This document shows, in pieces, positions 34,436 to 44,791 of a stretch of 64,000 nt of DNA. Where the stretch lies: contig CM043944.1 in assembly GCA_014529385.2 (NCBI GenBank), positions 47,594,768 to 47,658,767 on the forward strand. Reading direction: 5' to 3'. This DNA is from Adiantum capillus-veneris. Its lineage: Eukaryota > Streptophyta > Polypodiopsida > Polypodiales > Pteridaceae. The notes beneath the pieces are model-generated. The model was given only the letters and a program-made list of their open reading frames with translations, did no database searches and was not told the DNA's origin. The position numbers and the translations under genes are program-made. How positions within the stretch are numbered: position 1 is the first letter of the stretch; each line of letters starts with the position of its first letter.

Positions 34436-34742
34436 ATATGTAGCACAAATGCAAGAGCCTTTGCCTGTTGAAAGTTGTTGAAATCATTATCTAGATATCC
34501 AAATTATTATTGGAATATAATTTTTGCACACATCACCTTAGCTCATGAGTCCAAAGCCGCATTCTCAATAACACTTCTCAGTTCCCTCAAATGAACCACC
34601 CTTTGCTTTATTTTGAGCCTAAAAAATATGACCTCAATAGCCAATAGTGTAACCATCTCAATCCAACACAATACACCCTCTTTTGGTGTTCACAACCTCT
34701 GGTCATTGACTCGTCTTTTTTAAGGCTTCGAGCTAGCCAGAG

Positions 34743-34743
<1 letters not shown>
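34436..34743. other. unassigned sequence
   Basis: No element, frame or repeat is recognised between the LTR of copia 1 and the CT microsatellite. Confidence 0.4.

Positions 34744-34813
<70 letters not shown>
34744..34813. repeat. (CT)n microsatellite, about 35 units
   Basis: A pure CT run immediately before the first R-family copy. Other R copies also follow CT or CT/CA tracts. Confidence 0.97.
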
Positions 34814-34817
<4 letters not shown>

Positions 34818-35376
34818 GGTGTCCCATGCAAGAGTGTAATAAATTTTTGATAGGTGCCCCTCTCCTCTTTGTGTATAGCCTATGCTCGAGGTGGCAAGAG
34901 AGTGACCATGGAAGTACTAAGTGTCAGCTTTGCAGTGCCTCTCATGCCCTTCTATTTTAAGTCTATTGGAAGCTTGTGTTTGCAGAAAAAAGGACAAAAT
35001 AGTAAAACCCGGGCTACATTCCAAGCTTGCCTTGAACAAAGTCAATAAATTTTGCAAGTTTTATTGTAAATACCGACAATTCTTCATATTGCCTGGAAAA
35101 AAACTGGAAACATCTTGCCCGACATGTGAAATCATGGAGAGCTTAGCATGTGCTATTCTTAGGTCTTCTTCTCCTTTTGCTTTGTATGGTTCATGGTTTG
35201 TGTACATATGGGCACAATGATATTTGATGTGATGAGATGGCACTATGGTGGCACCAACACATGATTATGGGTTAGGCTTCCTTGTAAATAGCCTTGTGAA
35301 CTGGTATGGTCGATTGTCTTTTCTCCTCATGGCAATTTCTCGACATGACGCTTTTATTATGGTGGTGGTTTTAATC

Positions 35377-35462
35377 GTTTTTTTTCAAAACTCAGAATTG
35401 TGAGTAAACTATATCGACAACCACAAAAAATTATATTGACCACTAGCTGGAATACAATTGCA
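35377..35462 (-). mobile_element. short LINE tail
   Basis: T9, then CTCAGAATTGTGAG (hairpin), then about 60 bases, following GGTGGTGGTTTTAATC. It is the same insertion as at 39998-40066 in a duplicated segment, with its right flank partly deleted (CATGGTGGTG). Confidence 0.6.
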
Positions 35463-38400
35463 TGGTGGTGAGTATTGCTAAAATGATAAGCTATCAAAAT
35501 AGAGTTACCCTTCAAATTTGAGGGCTCCTTGTGTGGATTTGTATAGAAAGAAAAGGGGGATTTCTTTATGGCATTCAAAAGGAAAAGTAGAGCTTGTCCA
35601 AAGGAGCTAGATTGGTTGTTTGAGCATTCATCCTTGGTGACCACGGTCATTGGTCCAAATGCAGTCAAGTGACCCGTTGGCGCTCCACGGACGTACTTTG
35701 TCACCTCGCATGGGAGTTGTGCATTTACCCCCCAAAAAAAAGTAGAGCCACTCTTCAAATTAGCTTCAAGAGGAAAAATAGAGTCACTCTTCATCGAATC
35801 TTGGATGTACTAAGCATCAACTTTTCTATGTCTATCATCCCTTTCCATTTTAGGGCTATTCAAAATCAAAGTTTACAAAAAAATCAAGGTTTATTGCATT
35901 TTTAACCAGCTTAAATTGTGAAATCCCAGATAGATTCCAAGTTTATCTTGAAGAAAACCATCAATGCAAGTTTTAGTATAAATACCATTGATTCTTCAAA
36001 TTTTGACCTATAAACTAAAAAAGATTTTAATGTGCCCCTTATTTACTTCAAAATTATGTTGATCAAGAAAAAAGATTTGGCACCCTCTTCGAGACCTCCC
36101 CCCCTCCCTCCCTCTCTTTCTCTCTCTCTCTCTCAAACACACACACACACACACATGTGTGTGTCCTTCCAAGGCTATTTGAGTTTGGTGTTCAATAAAA
36201 ATTCTAGTGTATTTTTAACGGGCTAAAATTGCAAAATCCTAGCTACATTCCAAGTTTGCCTTGAAGTAAACGGAATAACTTTTGCTAATGTACATATGAA
36301 AAATTCCCAAAATTTTAAACTTTTATGGCCATTGGCCTTCAAAAAGCAAAGGTGAGCCATCCTTCAATTGGCTTTAGAAAGGAAAAGTAGATTCTGCCTT
36401 CAACAGGAAAAGTAGAGTCAACCCCCTTTTTTGGCTTTCTAAAAGAAACCCTTAGTGTTATGCTAGGTTAGGGAGACTTCATAGTTTTCAGTGCATGATA
36501 AAATGATAAAGACTTACCTTTCATTTCACATCTTGTCTTTACTTTTCTTGCATTCTATTGTTTTAGAATGCTAGGTAGCATTTACTTTCTCTGCATGCTT
36601 GAAAATGGCTTTAGAGATCAAAACATTAAACAAAACATTCATAGGAGTTTGATCTTATGATGCAGTCTTCGAGAAAGTCCTTTTTGTCTAAGCAGCAAGT
36701 TTTCTCCTTATACGAATACAAAATGAAAATACCATTAGAAATTTTGAAATTTGCAATATATTCGAACTATTTTCTAGCATATTTTATCGGGTTTTTTCTC
36801 CTTTGGCCTCCTTTGCAACCGGCTAATCTTGATTTTCAATCGGCTTAAGCCTAAGTTCATACACATCTTTCTCAAACACTGAGGTATTGATAAACGATTC
36901 TCTCATTTGAGAATTTAAAAAAAAATCACTTCACTAAATTGTTTAATTATTTTCTATGCTTATTTGAAAGCATTAAAATATTCTTTTGTTTTGATTTTTA
37001 ATGTGCTTTTTTATTTTACTTTCTTATTTTGTTTCAAAATACTAATATTCAATGTGCACCAATTACCTTATTATTGGGGCCCTTTCATAATATATAAGCC
37101 ATTTGCAAGTAGCGAGTACCGACTAGAAGAACATTAAAAAAATGGCCTAATGAAAACTTACCTTAAATGTTATTTAAATTTTATTTGTTTTCTCTCACAT
37201 AGCCTTATGTAGACCATAATGAACTTTCACATTGTTTTTTTTGGGACTCCATAAAGCCATTGTAAAAGGGTTACATTTTGGGTACAATTGTGGACCATTG
37301 GTTAAAAAGCTTCTTGATTAGTGATACATGGCAACAAACTATCTTTTTTGGATTTCTAAAAGAAGCCTTAGAGATGTGTTGGGTTAGGATACTTTCAATG
37401 GTTTCGGTGATGAATGAGACTTACCTTAAATGTTATTTTGGCCTTAAAGTATTAAATGGATATTTTTATTTTATCTTAATTCTAGTAAGTTCTATACTAA
37501 ATACATACACATACACACACATATATTAATTAGTTATATATATATATTTATTTATTTATTTATTTATTAATGAGAAAACCATGCTAAAGAGAAGAAACAC
37601 CGGTGCAATGATGTCAAAACTTAGCTCAAAAATATTACAAATTTCAAAAAAATTACTAGTATATTTGGTTTGCTTCTTTGCGAGGAGGACACTCGATCGC
37701 TTTAAAAGAGACATTCTTGAATAGTGCTTCACCTTATATAATTCTAGTTAAAATTAAAGATTTTATTACTTTCTTATTGTTTTAGAAAGACATCGTGATC
37801 CTTTCACTTGTTTAAAAACTTTCGTGTTTGAAAGGCTAAAATTTTGAAGCTTCACAAGTTCAAAGCTTCACGAGAATGAGACATTTCGGAAGGTTTTCTT
37901 TGAAGTGAAGCAATGAGTGACAGGTGGAGGCCCTCTCTTTCCTCAAAAATTTTAAGCTGCATTATATATAGTATAGATTGGAACCATGTTAAGAAAATTT
38001 TCTAAATACACTCTCTATGTGAGCATTTCCCAAAAAAGAGAATCTAAGAAAGTGCGTTCATTGAATCGTGGATTTTTGACAAGTGCACTCTCCTCTTTGT
38101 GCATAGCTTATGCTCGAGGTGGTGAGAGAGTGATCGTGGATGTACTCTAGGTTTTCAATGCCTCTCATGACCTTCCATTTTGGGTTTATTGGTGGAGATC
38201 CATTAAAAAAAAGGGTTTAGTGTATTTAAATTGGGTAAAATTGTAAAAGCGAAGCTACATTCCAAGATTTCCTTGAAGAAAATCGATAAAGTTTTGCAAG
38301 TTTTAATGTAAATACCGACAATTTTTAAAATTTTGACCTAAAAATTGGAAGGTCTTTATTTGTGCTCTTATTTTTATTAAATTACTTCAATCAAGAAAAA

Positions 38401-38918
38401 TACTATAAGTAGATGAAGCCTTTCTTATCATAGAATTGACTCCCTTTTTCTTAAAACGATATGTAATTGCTTTTGGTTGACTGCCAGGTTCCTCTCTCTC
38501 ATGTCGGTGCCCCACGTGAGGTTGTAACAAATTTTTGACAGGTGCACCCTCCTTTCGTCACATATTGTTCTTGAGGTGGTGAGAGAGTGATAGTGGATAT
38601 ACTGAGCTTCAAAATCTTCTACATCCATCATGCCCTTCCATTTTGAGACTATTTAAGGCCCATATTCACAAAAAATGGGGTTTAATGTATTTGTAAATGG
38701 TTCATTCACAAAATCCGGGCTAGATTCCAAGCTTGCCTTGAAGAAAACCTGCAAAAATTTGCAAGTCTTAATGTAAATATTGGCAGTTCTTCAAATTTTG
38801 TCTTAAAAATTGAAAGAGCTTTTATTGTGCTTTTATATGTTTCCAATGTTTGCAAAAACCTAGGTTTAGTATATTTTTAGCAATACTCGGAAGGGTTAAT
38901 AGATTAAAACCACCACCA

Positions 38919-39008
38919 TGCAACTGTATCCCAACTAGTGGTTGCCAATATAATTTTTTGTGGTTGTCAATATAATTTACTCACCATCGTCAGTTTTGAA
39001 AAAAAAAA
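38919..39008 (+). mobile_element. short LINE tail, inverted copy
   Basis: It reads in the opposite direction: ACTCACCATCGTCAGT then a poly(A) of about 11 (38998-39009). It is flanked by AGATTAAAACCACCACCA (38901-38918) and AGAATCAAAGCCACTACCA (39009-39027). Confidence 0.6.
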
Positions 39009-39392
39009 GAATCAAAGCCACTACCAATACATAAGCCTCATGCCGAGATGTTTTTTGCAATTGTAGCTAGTTTGACAATTCTTCAAATTTTGACTTAAAA
39101 ATTAAAAGAGCTTTTATTGTGCCTTTATATATTTCCAATGTTTGCAAAAAAATTGGGTTTAGTATATTTGTAACCAGCTAGAATTGCAAAATCTTGGCTA
39201 GATTCCAAGCTTGCCTTGAAAAAAAATTGGACTACCGGACATGTGGAATCATGGAGAGCTCAACGTGTGCTTATATTCTTCTCCTTTTGCTTTGTGTGGT
39301 TCATGGTCCATGTTCATATGGGCATAATGCTCTTCGATGTGATGAGATAGCCATGTGGTGGCACCAATACAGGTACATGGTTATGGGTTAGG

Positions 39393-39891
39393 TGAAAGGG
39401 CGGTGGTAATGAGTGTGCTAGTCTCCACCCAACCGTGCTAAGGGCCAATAGCTTGATGGTAAAGTTTTGGACTCTTACCCTCATGGGGTGGGTTCAACCC
39501 TCCTTCATGCAAGGGTTAAGCGGGCCTTTCTACGCGTGCAACCAATGGTGCCAACGGAAGCCTCGTAGTCGTTGAGTTTGCCTTGGTCGCCCGCCTTGGT
39601 CGTGCGCTGTGAAGGACGCTCGACTGTCGCTCGGACAGGAGACTGTGCCTGTCTTCTTTTGTTGCACAACAAAAACGTCGTTGTTTGTGGAACTTGGGAG
39701 AGAAGCAGCGTGTCGCTCGCACATGCAACCTGCTTTTCGCCTCCTCCCAAAAATAGCTCGGATACCAGTGAAAGGGCGGTGGTAATGTGTGTGCTAGTTT
39801 CCACCTAACCGTGCTATCTTATAGCCTCCCCCTAGTGTACACACTGTCCGGCCGTGCCGGTGGCCTTGCTCATAGGATCCATGTCCTTACA
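39393..39891 (-). mobile_element. TRIM-like element with tRNA-like segment
   Basis: It is bounded by TG...CA and a perfect TTAGG duplication (39388-39392 and 39892-39896). The right LTR is 39769-39891 (123 bp), with a primer-site-like TGGTATCCGAGC on the minus strand at 39756-39767. Only the first 48 bp of the LTR are present at the left (39393-39440). The uninterrupted site exists at 35272-35276 in a duplicate segment. No protein is encoded. Confidence 0.8.
39442..39514 (+). ncRNA. tRNA-Lys-like segment (SINE-type head)
   Basis: An A-box-like TAGCTTGATGG (39449-39459) and a B-box GGTTCAACCC (39491-39500) have tRNA-like spacing. GGACTCTTACCCTCA between them resembles the anticodon arm of tRNA-Lys(CUU). 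The acceptor stem does not pair well and there is no CCA, so it is a pol III promoter relic rather than a working tRNA. Confidence 0.55.
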
Positions 39892-39896
39892 TTAGG

Positions 39897-40123
39897 CTTC
39901 CTTGTAAATAGCCTTGTGAACTGGTATGGTCGGTTGTGTTTTCTCCTCATGGTAATTTGTCAGCATGAGGCTTATGTATTGGTGGTGGTTTTAATCTTCT
40001 TTTTTTCCAAAACTCACAATGGTGAGTAAATTATATTGAAAAACACTAGCTGGGATACAATTGCATGGTGGTGGTTTTAGTCTATTAACCCTTCTGAGTA
40101 TTGCTATAAATAAATAAAATGAT
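39897..40123. repeat. R-associated duplicate segment
   Basis: GGCTTCCTTGTAAATAGCC onward matches 35275-35475. It contains a LINE tail (39998-40066) and ends at the insertion site of copia 2. Confidence 0.7.
39998..40066 (-). mobile_element. 69-bp LINE tail with 17-bp duplication
   Basis: A T7 run, CCAAAACTCACAATGGTGAG (hairpin) and 40 more bases are flanked by GGTGGTGGTTTTAATCT (39981-39997) and GGTGGTGGTTTTAGTCT (40067-40083). This is the structure of an extremely 5'-truncated LINE or SINE. Confidence 0.7.
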
Positions 40124-40128
40124 AAGGT

Positions 40129-40500
40129 TAAAGGAGTACGAGCGGAAGTGCGACGCAAGAGAGAGTGCGAGAAGAAGAGCACAACGATATGGTGAACTTG
40201 CTCTACTGTAATGTGTAGAGCATAGTGAGTTCTTATTAGGCTTTTACAAAAGAATATGTGTACATACCTGGCGGCCCACCCACTTACCTGGGCGACCACA
40301 TTGGGATTTGAAGGAGTACGAGCGGAAGTGTGACGCGAGAGAGAGTGCGAGAAGAAGAGCACGACGATATGGTGAACTCGCTCTACTGTAATGTGTAGAG
40401 CATAGTGAGTTCTTATTAGGTTTTTACAAAAGAATATGTGTACATACCTGGCGGCCCGCCCACTTACCTGGGCGACCACATTGGGCTTTATACCCCAACA
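40129..40500 (-). repeat. two tandem copia 2 LTRs
   Basis: The second copy, 40309-40500 (192 bp, TGAAGGAGTACG...CCCCAACA), is complete. The first, 40129-40308, begins TAAAGGAGTACG (TG to TA) and stops at TTGGGATT, lacking the last 14 or so bases. The 180-bp units are nearly identical. Confidence 0.92.
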
Positions 40501-40557
40501 ACCTCCCACTTAAAGTCCAATGTGGTACTTTAAGTGTGAGAGAAGCTACTATACAAG

Positions 40558-42744
40558 CTAATATACAAGAGATGTAGAGAAGCGATGTACTACCCTACAC
40601 CTAACTGCTTGCGAAAATGCGCAAAGCTCTCTGAGGGAAGTCCTTTTGTAAGTATCAGCAGGATTTTCTGTGGTGTGAACTTTGACAAGCTGAAGTTGCT
40701 TATCCTCGAGCATTTCCCTGATGAAATGATACTTCACATCCACATGCTTTGTCTTTGAGTGATAAACTAGATTGCGAGCCAATTGTATAGCACTTTGACT
40801 ATCACAGTATAACACAGGCATCTCTTCTTTGATTCCCAAGTCTGTTACTAGTCGATTAAGCCAAATTGATTCTTTGCATGCCTCTGATGCTGCAACATAT
40901 TCAGCCTCTGTAGTAGACTGAGTAACACAATCTTGTAATCTAGAACGCCATGATACTGCTCCACCAGCCAATGTAAAGACATACCCTGACGTAGACCTTC
41001 GGTTGTCTAAGTCACCTGCATAATCTGAGTCTGTAAAACCCTTTACACTTAGCTCCTGACTCCCATAGCATATACGCATACTCTTTGTAGCTTTCAGGTA
41101 TCTCAATATTCCTTTCACTGCCTCCCAATGTTTCTTGCCTGGGTTTGACATGTATCGACTTACTACTCCCACTGCAAATGCAATGTCTGGGCGAGTAGCA
41201 ATCATTGCATACATCAAACTACCCACTGCAGACGCATATGGAATCTTATCCATTTCAGCCTGTTCTTCCTCAGACACAGGACAATCTTGTTTGCTAAGTT
41301 TCACATATGGTGGCAATGGAACACTCAGTGCCTTTCCCTTCTCCATATTGAAACGTTGCAAAACCTTGTCAATACACTCTGTTTGAGATAACCAAATCAA
41401 CTTCTTTGATCTGTCTCTCTCAATGCGCATACCAAGTATATGACTTGCCTCACCCATGTCTTTCATGTCAAACGATTTTTCCATCTTTGACTTCAAAGCT
41501 GAAATTTCTTCCAAGTGCTTGCCAGCAATCAACATGTTATCCACATACAAAATAAGGATCAGCCAACTGCCATCCTTAGCCTTCTTTGTATATAGACAGT
41601 GATCGAACTCACTACGTTTGTAGCCTTGAGAAAGCATAAACTTGTGGAATTTATGGTACCATGCCCTCGGTGATTGTTTTAAGCCATAAAGACTCTTTAA
41701 CAACTGGCATACCCAATCTTCCTTGCCTTTCTCAACAAACCCTTCTGGCTGCTGCATGTAAATTTCCACATCTAAATCACCATGCAAGAACGCTGTCTTG
41801 ACATCCATTTGGTGCAACACCAAATCTAATATGGCAACCAATGCAAGAAAGCATCTCAATGTAGTCATCTTGACCACCGGAGAGAAGACTTCATCAAAGT
41901 CAATGCCTTGTTCTTGCTTAAAGCCCTTGGCAACAAGCCTTGCTTTGTACTTTGGCTGACTATCATGAGCGGTGATCTTATACCTGTAAACCCATTTACA
42001 GGGTAGAGCCTTTTTGCCCCGTGGTAATTTAACCAACTTCCATGTCTTGTTTTTATGCAGAGCTGTCATCTCTGACTGCATGGCCAATTGCCAATTCCCG
42101 GAGTCCTTCATTTGCACTGCTTCCTTGTAACATGAAGGCTCATTGCAATCAGTCAACATGACATAGTTCATAGATGGAACAAACCTATCAGGAGGTCGCG
42201 TGACACGTCCAGATCTACGCACAATAGGTGGCTCAGGCTCAGCCACAACCTGTGGTTCCACTCTATCATGTCCTTGCTCCTCTTGAGCCCTGACATTTTG
42301 TCTTGCACGTGCAGGTCCATCGTCTTGGAAGACAACTCTTCTAATCTCCTCAACCCTCTCTAGTTTAGAATGATATTTGGATTCATTAAAGTGAACATCA
42401 TTGTTGCGGACAACCTTTCTGGATTCGGGATCCCAAAGTCTGTACCCCATCTCACCAGAATTACCATAGCCTAGAAAGATGCACTTTCTACTCTTTGGCT
42501 CAAGTTTGTTCCTAAATTCCTTTGGAACGTGAGTATATGCCTCACAGCCAAAGACTCTGAGATGCTTGTATGAGGGCATTTTGCCTGACCATACCATCTC
42601 TGGCACTGAATCCTTCTGCAAAACCTTGCTAGGAGATCTATTTACAAGATGAACAACTGTTGATACAGCTTCAGCCCAAAACCCATTTGGCAATTGTGCA
42701 TTAGACAACATACTTCTGACCTTCTCTTGTATGGTCCTATTCAT
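40558..42744 (-). CDS. copia 2 pol, C-terminal part (integrase end, RT, RNase H)
   Basis: A 728-codon open frame. Residues 1-130 end the integrase (MNRTIQEKVRSMLSNAQLP, ending SGEMGYRLWDPESRKV). RT starts near residue 235 (WQLAMQSEMTALHKNKTW, GFKQEQGIDFDEVFSPV, HQMDVKTAFLHGDLDVEIYM). The catalytic box reads LYVDNMLIAG: YVDD has become YVDN (Asn codon 41536-41538), expected to abolish polymerase activity. RNase H follows (GFTDSDYAGDLDNRRSTSGY, STTEAEYVAASEACKE, HVDVKYHFIREML). The start is not natural; the frame is cut from the upstream half by a 109-bp duplication. Confidence 0.9.
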   Translation of the reverse strand: MNRTIQEKVRSMLSNAQLPNGFWAEAVSTVVHLVNRSPSKVLQKDSVPEMVWSGKMPSYKHLRVFGCEAYTHVPKEFRNKLEPKSRKCIFLGYGNSGEMGYRLWDPESRKVVRNNDVHFNESKYHSKLERVEEIRRVVFQDDGPARARQNVRAQEEQGHDRVEPQVVAEPEPPIVRRSGRVTRPPDRFVPSMNYVMLTDCNEPSCYKEAVQMKDSGNWQLAMQSEMTALHKNKTWKLVKLPRGKKALPCKWVYRYKITAHDSQPKYKARLVAKGFKQEQGIDFDEVFSPVVKMTTLRCFLALVAILDLVLHQMDVKTAFLHGDLDVEIYMQQPEGFVEKGKEDWVCQLLKSLYGLKQSPRAWYHKFHKFMLSQGYKRSEFDHCLYTKKAKDGSWLILILYVDNMLIAGKHLEEISALKSKMEKSFDMKDMGEASHILGMRIERDRSKKLIWLSQTECIDKVLQRFNMEKGKALSVPLPPYVKLSKQDCPVSEEEQAEMDKIPYASAVGSLMYAMIATRPDIAFAVGVVSRYMSNPGKKHWEAVKGILRYLKATKSMRICYGSQELSVKGFTDSDYAGDLDNRRSTSGYVFTLAGGAVSWRSRLQDCVTQSTTEAEYVAASEACKESIWLNRLVTDLGIKEEMPVLYCDSQSAIQLARNLVYHSKTKHVDVKYHFIREMLEDKQLQLVKVHTTENPADTYKRTSLRELCAFSQAVRCRVVHRFSTSLVY

Positions 42745-42950
42745 CCTCTCAGCAACACCATTTTGAGGAGGATTGTAAGGAGCAGTAAGTTCACGTTTTA
42801 TACCTTTTGACGCACAAAAGTCCTGAAAGGCCTTTGAAACAGGTCCTATTCATCCTCTCAGCAACACCATTTTGAGGAGGATTGTAAGGAGCAGTAAGTT
42901 CACGTTTTATACCTTTTGACGCACAAAAGTCCTGAAAGGCCTTTGAAACA
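42733..42950. repeat. perfect 109-bp tandem duplication in integrase
   Basis: 42733-42841 and 42842-42950 are identical, starting GGTCCTATTCATCC and ending CCTTTGAAACA. As 109 is not a multiple of three, it shifts the pol frame. Confidence 0.97.
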
Positions 42951-43918
42951 TACTCTCCACCATTGTCAATGCGTAAGCATTTAAGCTTCTTGCCACTCTG
43001 ATTCTCCACAAGTGTCACAAACGTTTTGAAAACACTAAACGCTTCATCCTTGTGCTTGAGAAAGTAAACCCATACTTTCCTCGAGTAATCATCTATAAAT
43101 GTCATAAAGTAAGAAGCTCCCCCTAGAGATAGGTTAGGCATAGGTCCACACAAATCACTATGAACAAGTGCCAACTGTGTATCTCTTCTATTGCTTCTAT
43201 GCTTATGTGGCTGCTGTGTTTGCTTACCATACATACAATGTTCACAGAATTCAAAATCATTAAATGAAAAGCCAGGAAAATAACCAGAACGAGACAAGAT
43301 TTCCATTCCCTTCTTGGACATATGTCCTAACCAGCTATGCCACAAAGAAACGTTCGGCTGCTCGGTTACATTGATTACATTTTTAGAGACATTTGATACA
43401 TAAATCATGTAAAGTCCTCCAGACTTTACTCCATGTGCTATTGTCATAGAACCCTTGGATATCTTCCACATGTTCTGTCCAAAAGTGGTGACGTAGCCAG
43501 CATCATCAAGTAAACCTGTGCTGATCAAGCTCTTTGTAATTGCGGGAACATGTCTCACATTCTTCAGCGTGAAAGAAGAGCCATTCTGAAACTTCAATTG
43601 AACATCTACAACACCTAAGATCTCACATGTCTGCCCATTGCCTAGCCGAACATGATCTTTAGTGGTCACATTAGAGGTAAACCACTCCTTGTTTGGAGAC
43701 ACATGAAGTGATACCCCTGAGTCTATAATCCAGTCACTCAGTGCATTTCCATCACATGCTGTAAGAAGAGATGAGTCCATTGTATTCTTCAAGAAGTAGA
43801 TGTCTCCTGACACAAGACTGTCATCCTCTACAACAGTGTTTGTCACATTTATTTCTTGAATCGTTTTTACAAAAGTGTGTACGTACGTGGCAGCCCGCCC
43901 ACTTACCTGGGTGACCAC
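42791..43918 (-). CDS. copia 2 pol, N-terminal part (protease, integrase)
   Basis: A 375-codon open frame whose first 16 residues read through the LTR remnant. The protease has DWIIDSGVSLHVSP (DSG at 43715-43723) and RLGNGQTCEILGVVDV. GAG-pre-integrase and zinc finger: LWHSWLGHMSKKGMEIL...FCEHCMYGKQ. The integrase core has VHSDLCGPM, FIDDYSRKVWVYFLK and RIDNGGEYVSKAF, then APYNPPQNGVAERMNRT, so the DDE residues are intact. It goes out of frame in the 109-bp duplication. Gag is absent. Confidence 0.9.
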   Translation of the reverse strand: MVTQVSGRAATYVHTFVKTIQEINVTNTVVEDDSLVSGDIYFLKNTMDSSLLTACDGNALSDWIIDSGVSLHVSPNKEWFTSNVTTKDHVRLGNGQTCEILGVVDVQLKFQNGSSFTLKNVRHVPAITKSLISTGLLDDAGYVTTFGQNMWKISKGSMTIAHGVKSGGLYMIYVSNVSKNVINVTEQPNVSLWHSWLGHMSKKGMEILSRSGYFPGFSFNDFEFCEHCMYGKQTQQPHKHRSNRRDTQLALVHSDLCGPMPNLSLGGASYFMTFIDDYSRKVWVYFLKHKDEAFSVFKTFVTLVENQSGKKLKCLRIDNGGEYVSKAFQDFCASKGIKRELTAPYNPPQNGVAERMNRTCFKGLSGLLCVKRYKT

Positions 43919-43944
43919 ATTGGGCTTTATACCCCAACAAAGGT

Positions 43945-44549
43945 ATCAAAAAAAAAGTCACCCTTCAAATTTGAGGGCTTTGTGTGGATCTGTATAGAAA
44001 GAAAAGAGGGATTTATTTATGGCATTCAAAAGGAAAAGTAGAGCCACTCTTCAAATCACCTTCAAAAGAAAAAATAAAGTCAATCTTCATCAAATACTAT
44101 TGATACTTCCAGGACTCCTCTCTCTCTCTCTCTCTCTCCTGCCGGTGTCGGATGTAATATGTTTTCAACATGTGTGCCGCTTGTCTCTTTGCAAAGCATG
44201 TCCTCAAGGTAGGGAGAGTGATCTTGGATGTACTAAGCATCCAACTTTTCTATGTGTGTCAACCCTTTCCACTTTGGGGCTATTCAAAATCAAAGTTTGC
44301 AAAAAATTGAGGTTTATTGTATTTTTAACCAGCTTAAATTGTAAAACCCTAGATAGATACTAAGCTTATCTTGAAGAAAACCATCAAAATTTTGCAAGTT
44401 TTAGTATAAATACTATTGATTCTTCAAATTTCGACTTGTAAATCGAAAGGGTTTTTGTGCCCCTTATTTATTTCAAAACTATTTTGATCAAGAAAAAAGA
44501 TTTGGCCCCCTCTCGAGACACCCCCCCCCCCCCCCCCACCCCCCCTCCC

Positions 44550-44625
<76 letters not shown>

Positions 44626-44778
44626 TCTTTCCATTTTGGGGCTATTTGAGTCTGGTGTTCGATAAAAATTGGTGTCTAGTGTATTTTTAACGGGCTAAAA
44701 TTGCAAAATTCTAGCTAGATTCCAAGTTTGCCTTGAAGTTAATCGATAAATTTTTGTTAATGTATATAAGAGCAATCC
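43945..44778. repeat. R-family repeat, block 2
   Basis: It continues the copy interrupted by copia 2 (CCCTTCAAATTTGAGGGC, matching 35507) and runs collinear with 35520-36260. It includes the CT tract at 44118-44138 and the compound C/CT/CA tract. Confidence 0.75.
44520..44621. repeat. compound poly(C), CT and CA microsatellite
   Basis: About 17 C, then C-rich, then (CT)10 and (CA)25. The homologous place at 36108-36163 is much shorter. Confidence 0.95.
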
Positions 44779-44791
44779 CTAAATTTTAAAC

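Larger units (their letters stand above)
34814..39387. repeat. R-family repeats, block 1
   Basis: Several diverged copies of one AT-rich family start at about 34814, 35740, 36170, 38045, 38495 and 39060. Shared phrases include AGGTGCACYCTCCTC, ATGCTCGAGGTGG, CCCTTCCATTTTGGG, GATTCCAAGCTTGCCTTGAA, TTTTGCAAGTTTTAATGTAAATACC and ATTCTTCAAATTTTGACC. A further part (36420-37980) recurs at 46370-48665. No coding function is seen. CT/CA microsatellites (36108-36163) and a TA/TTTA-rich stretch (37500-37570) occur within. Confidence 0.75.
40129..43939 (-). mobile_element. copia 2, rearranged
   Basis: The target duplication AAGGT (40124-40128 and 43940-43944) brackets the unit, and the empty site is at about 35488-35492. 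The left side has two tandem LTR copies (40129-40308 and 40309-40500). The right side keeps only the last 76 bp of an LTR (43864-43939), joined directly to protease coding. So gag, primer site and most of the 5' LTR are deleted. Pol is otherwise long and open apart from one 109-bp duplication. Confidence 0.88.

Noticed and set aside
39442-39514. A working tRNA-Lys gene
   Set aside because: A and B boxes are present but the acceptor stem does not pair and the position inside a transposon fits a SINE-type relic.
39505-39808. Three overlapping frames of 60-100 codons
   Set aside because: They lie inside the TRIM-like element, in a GC-richer stretch with no domain; overlapping frames in one small region are expected by chance.
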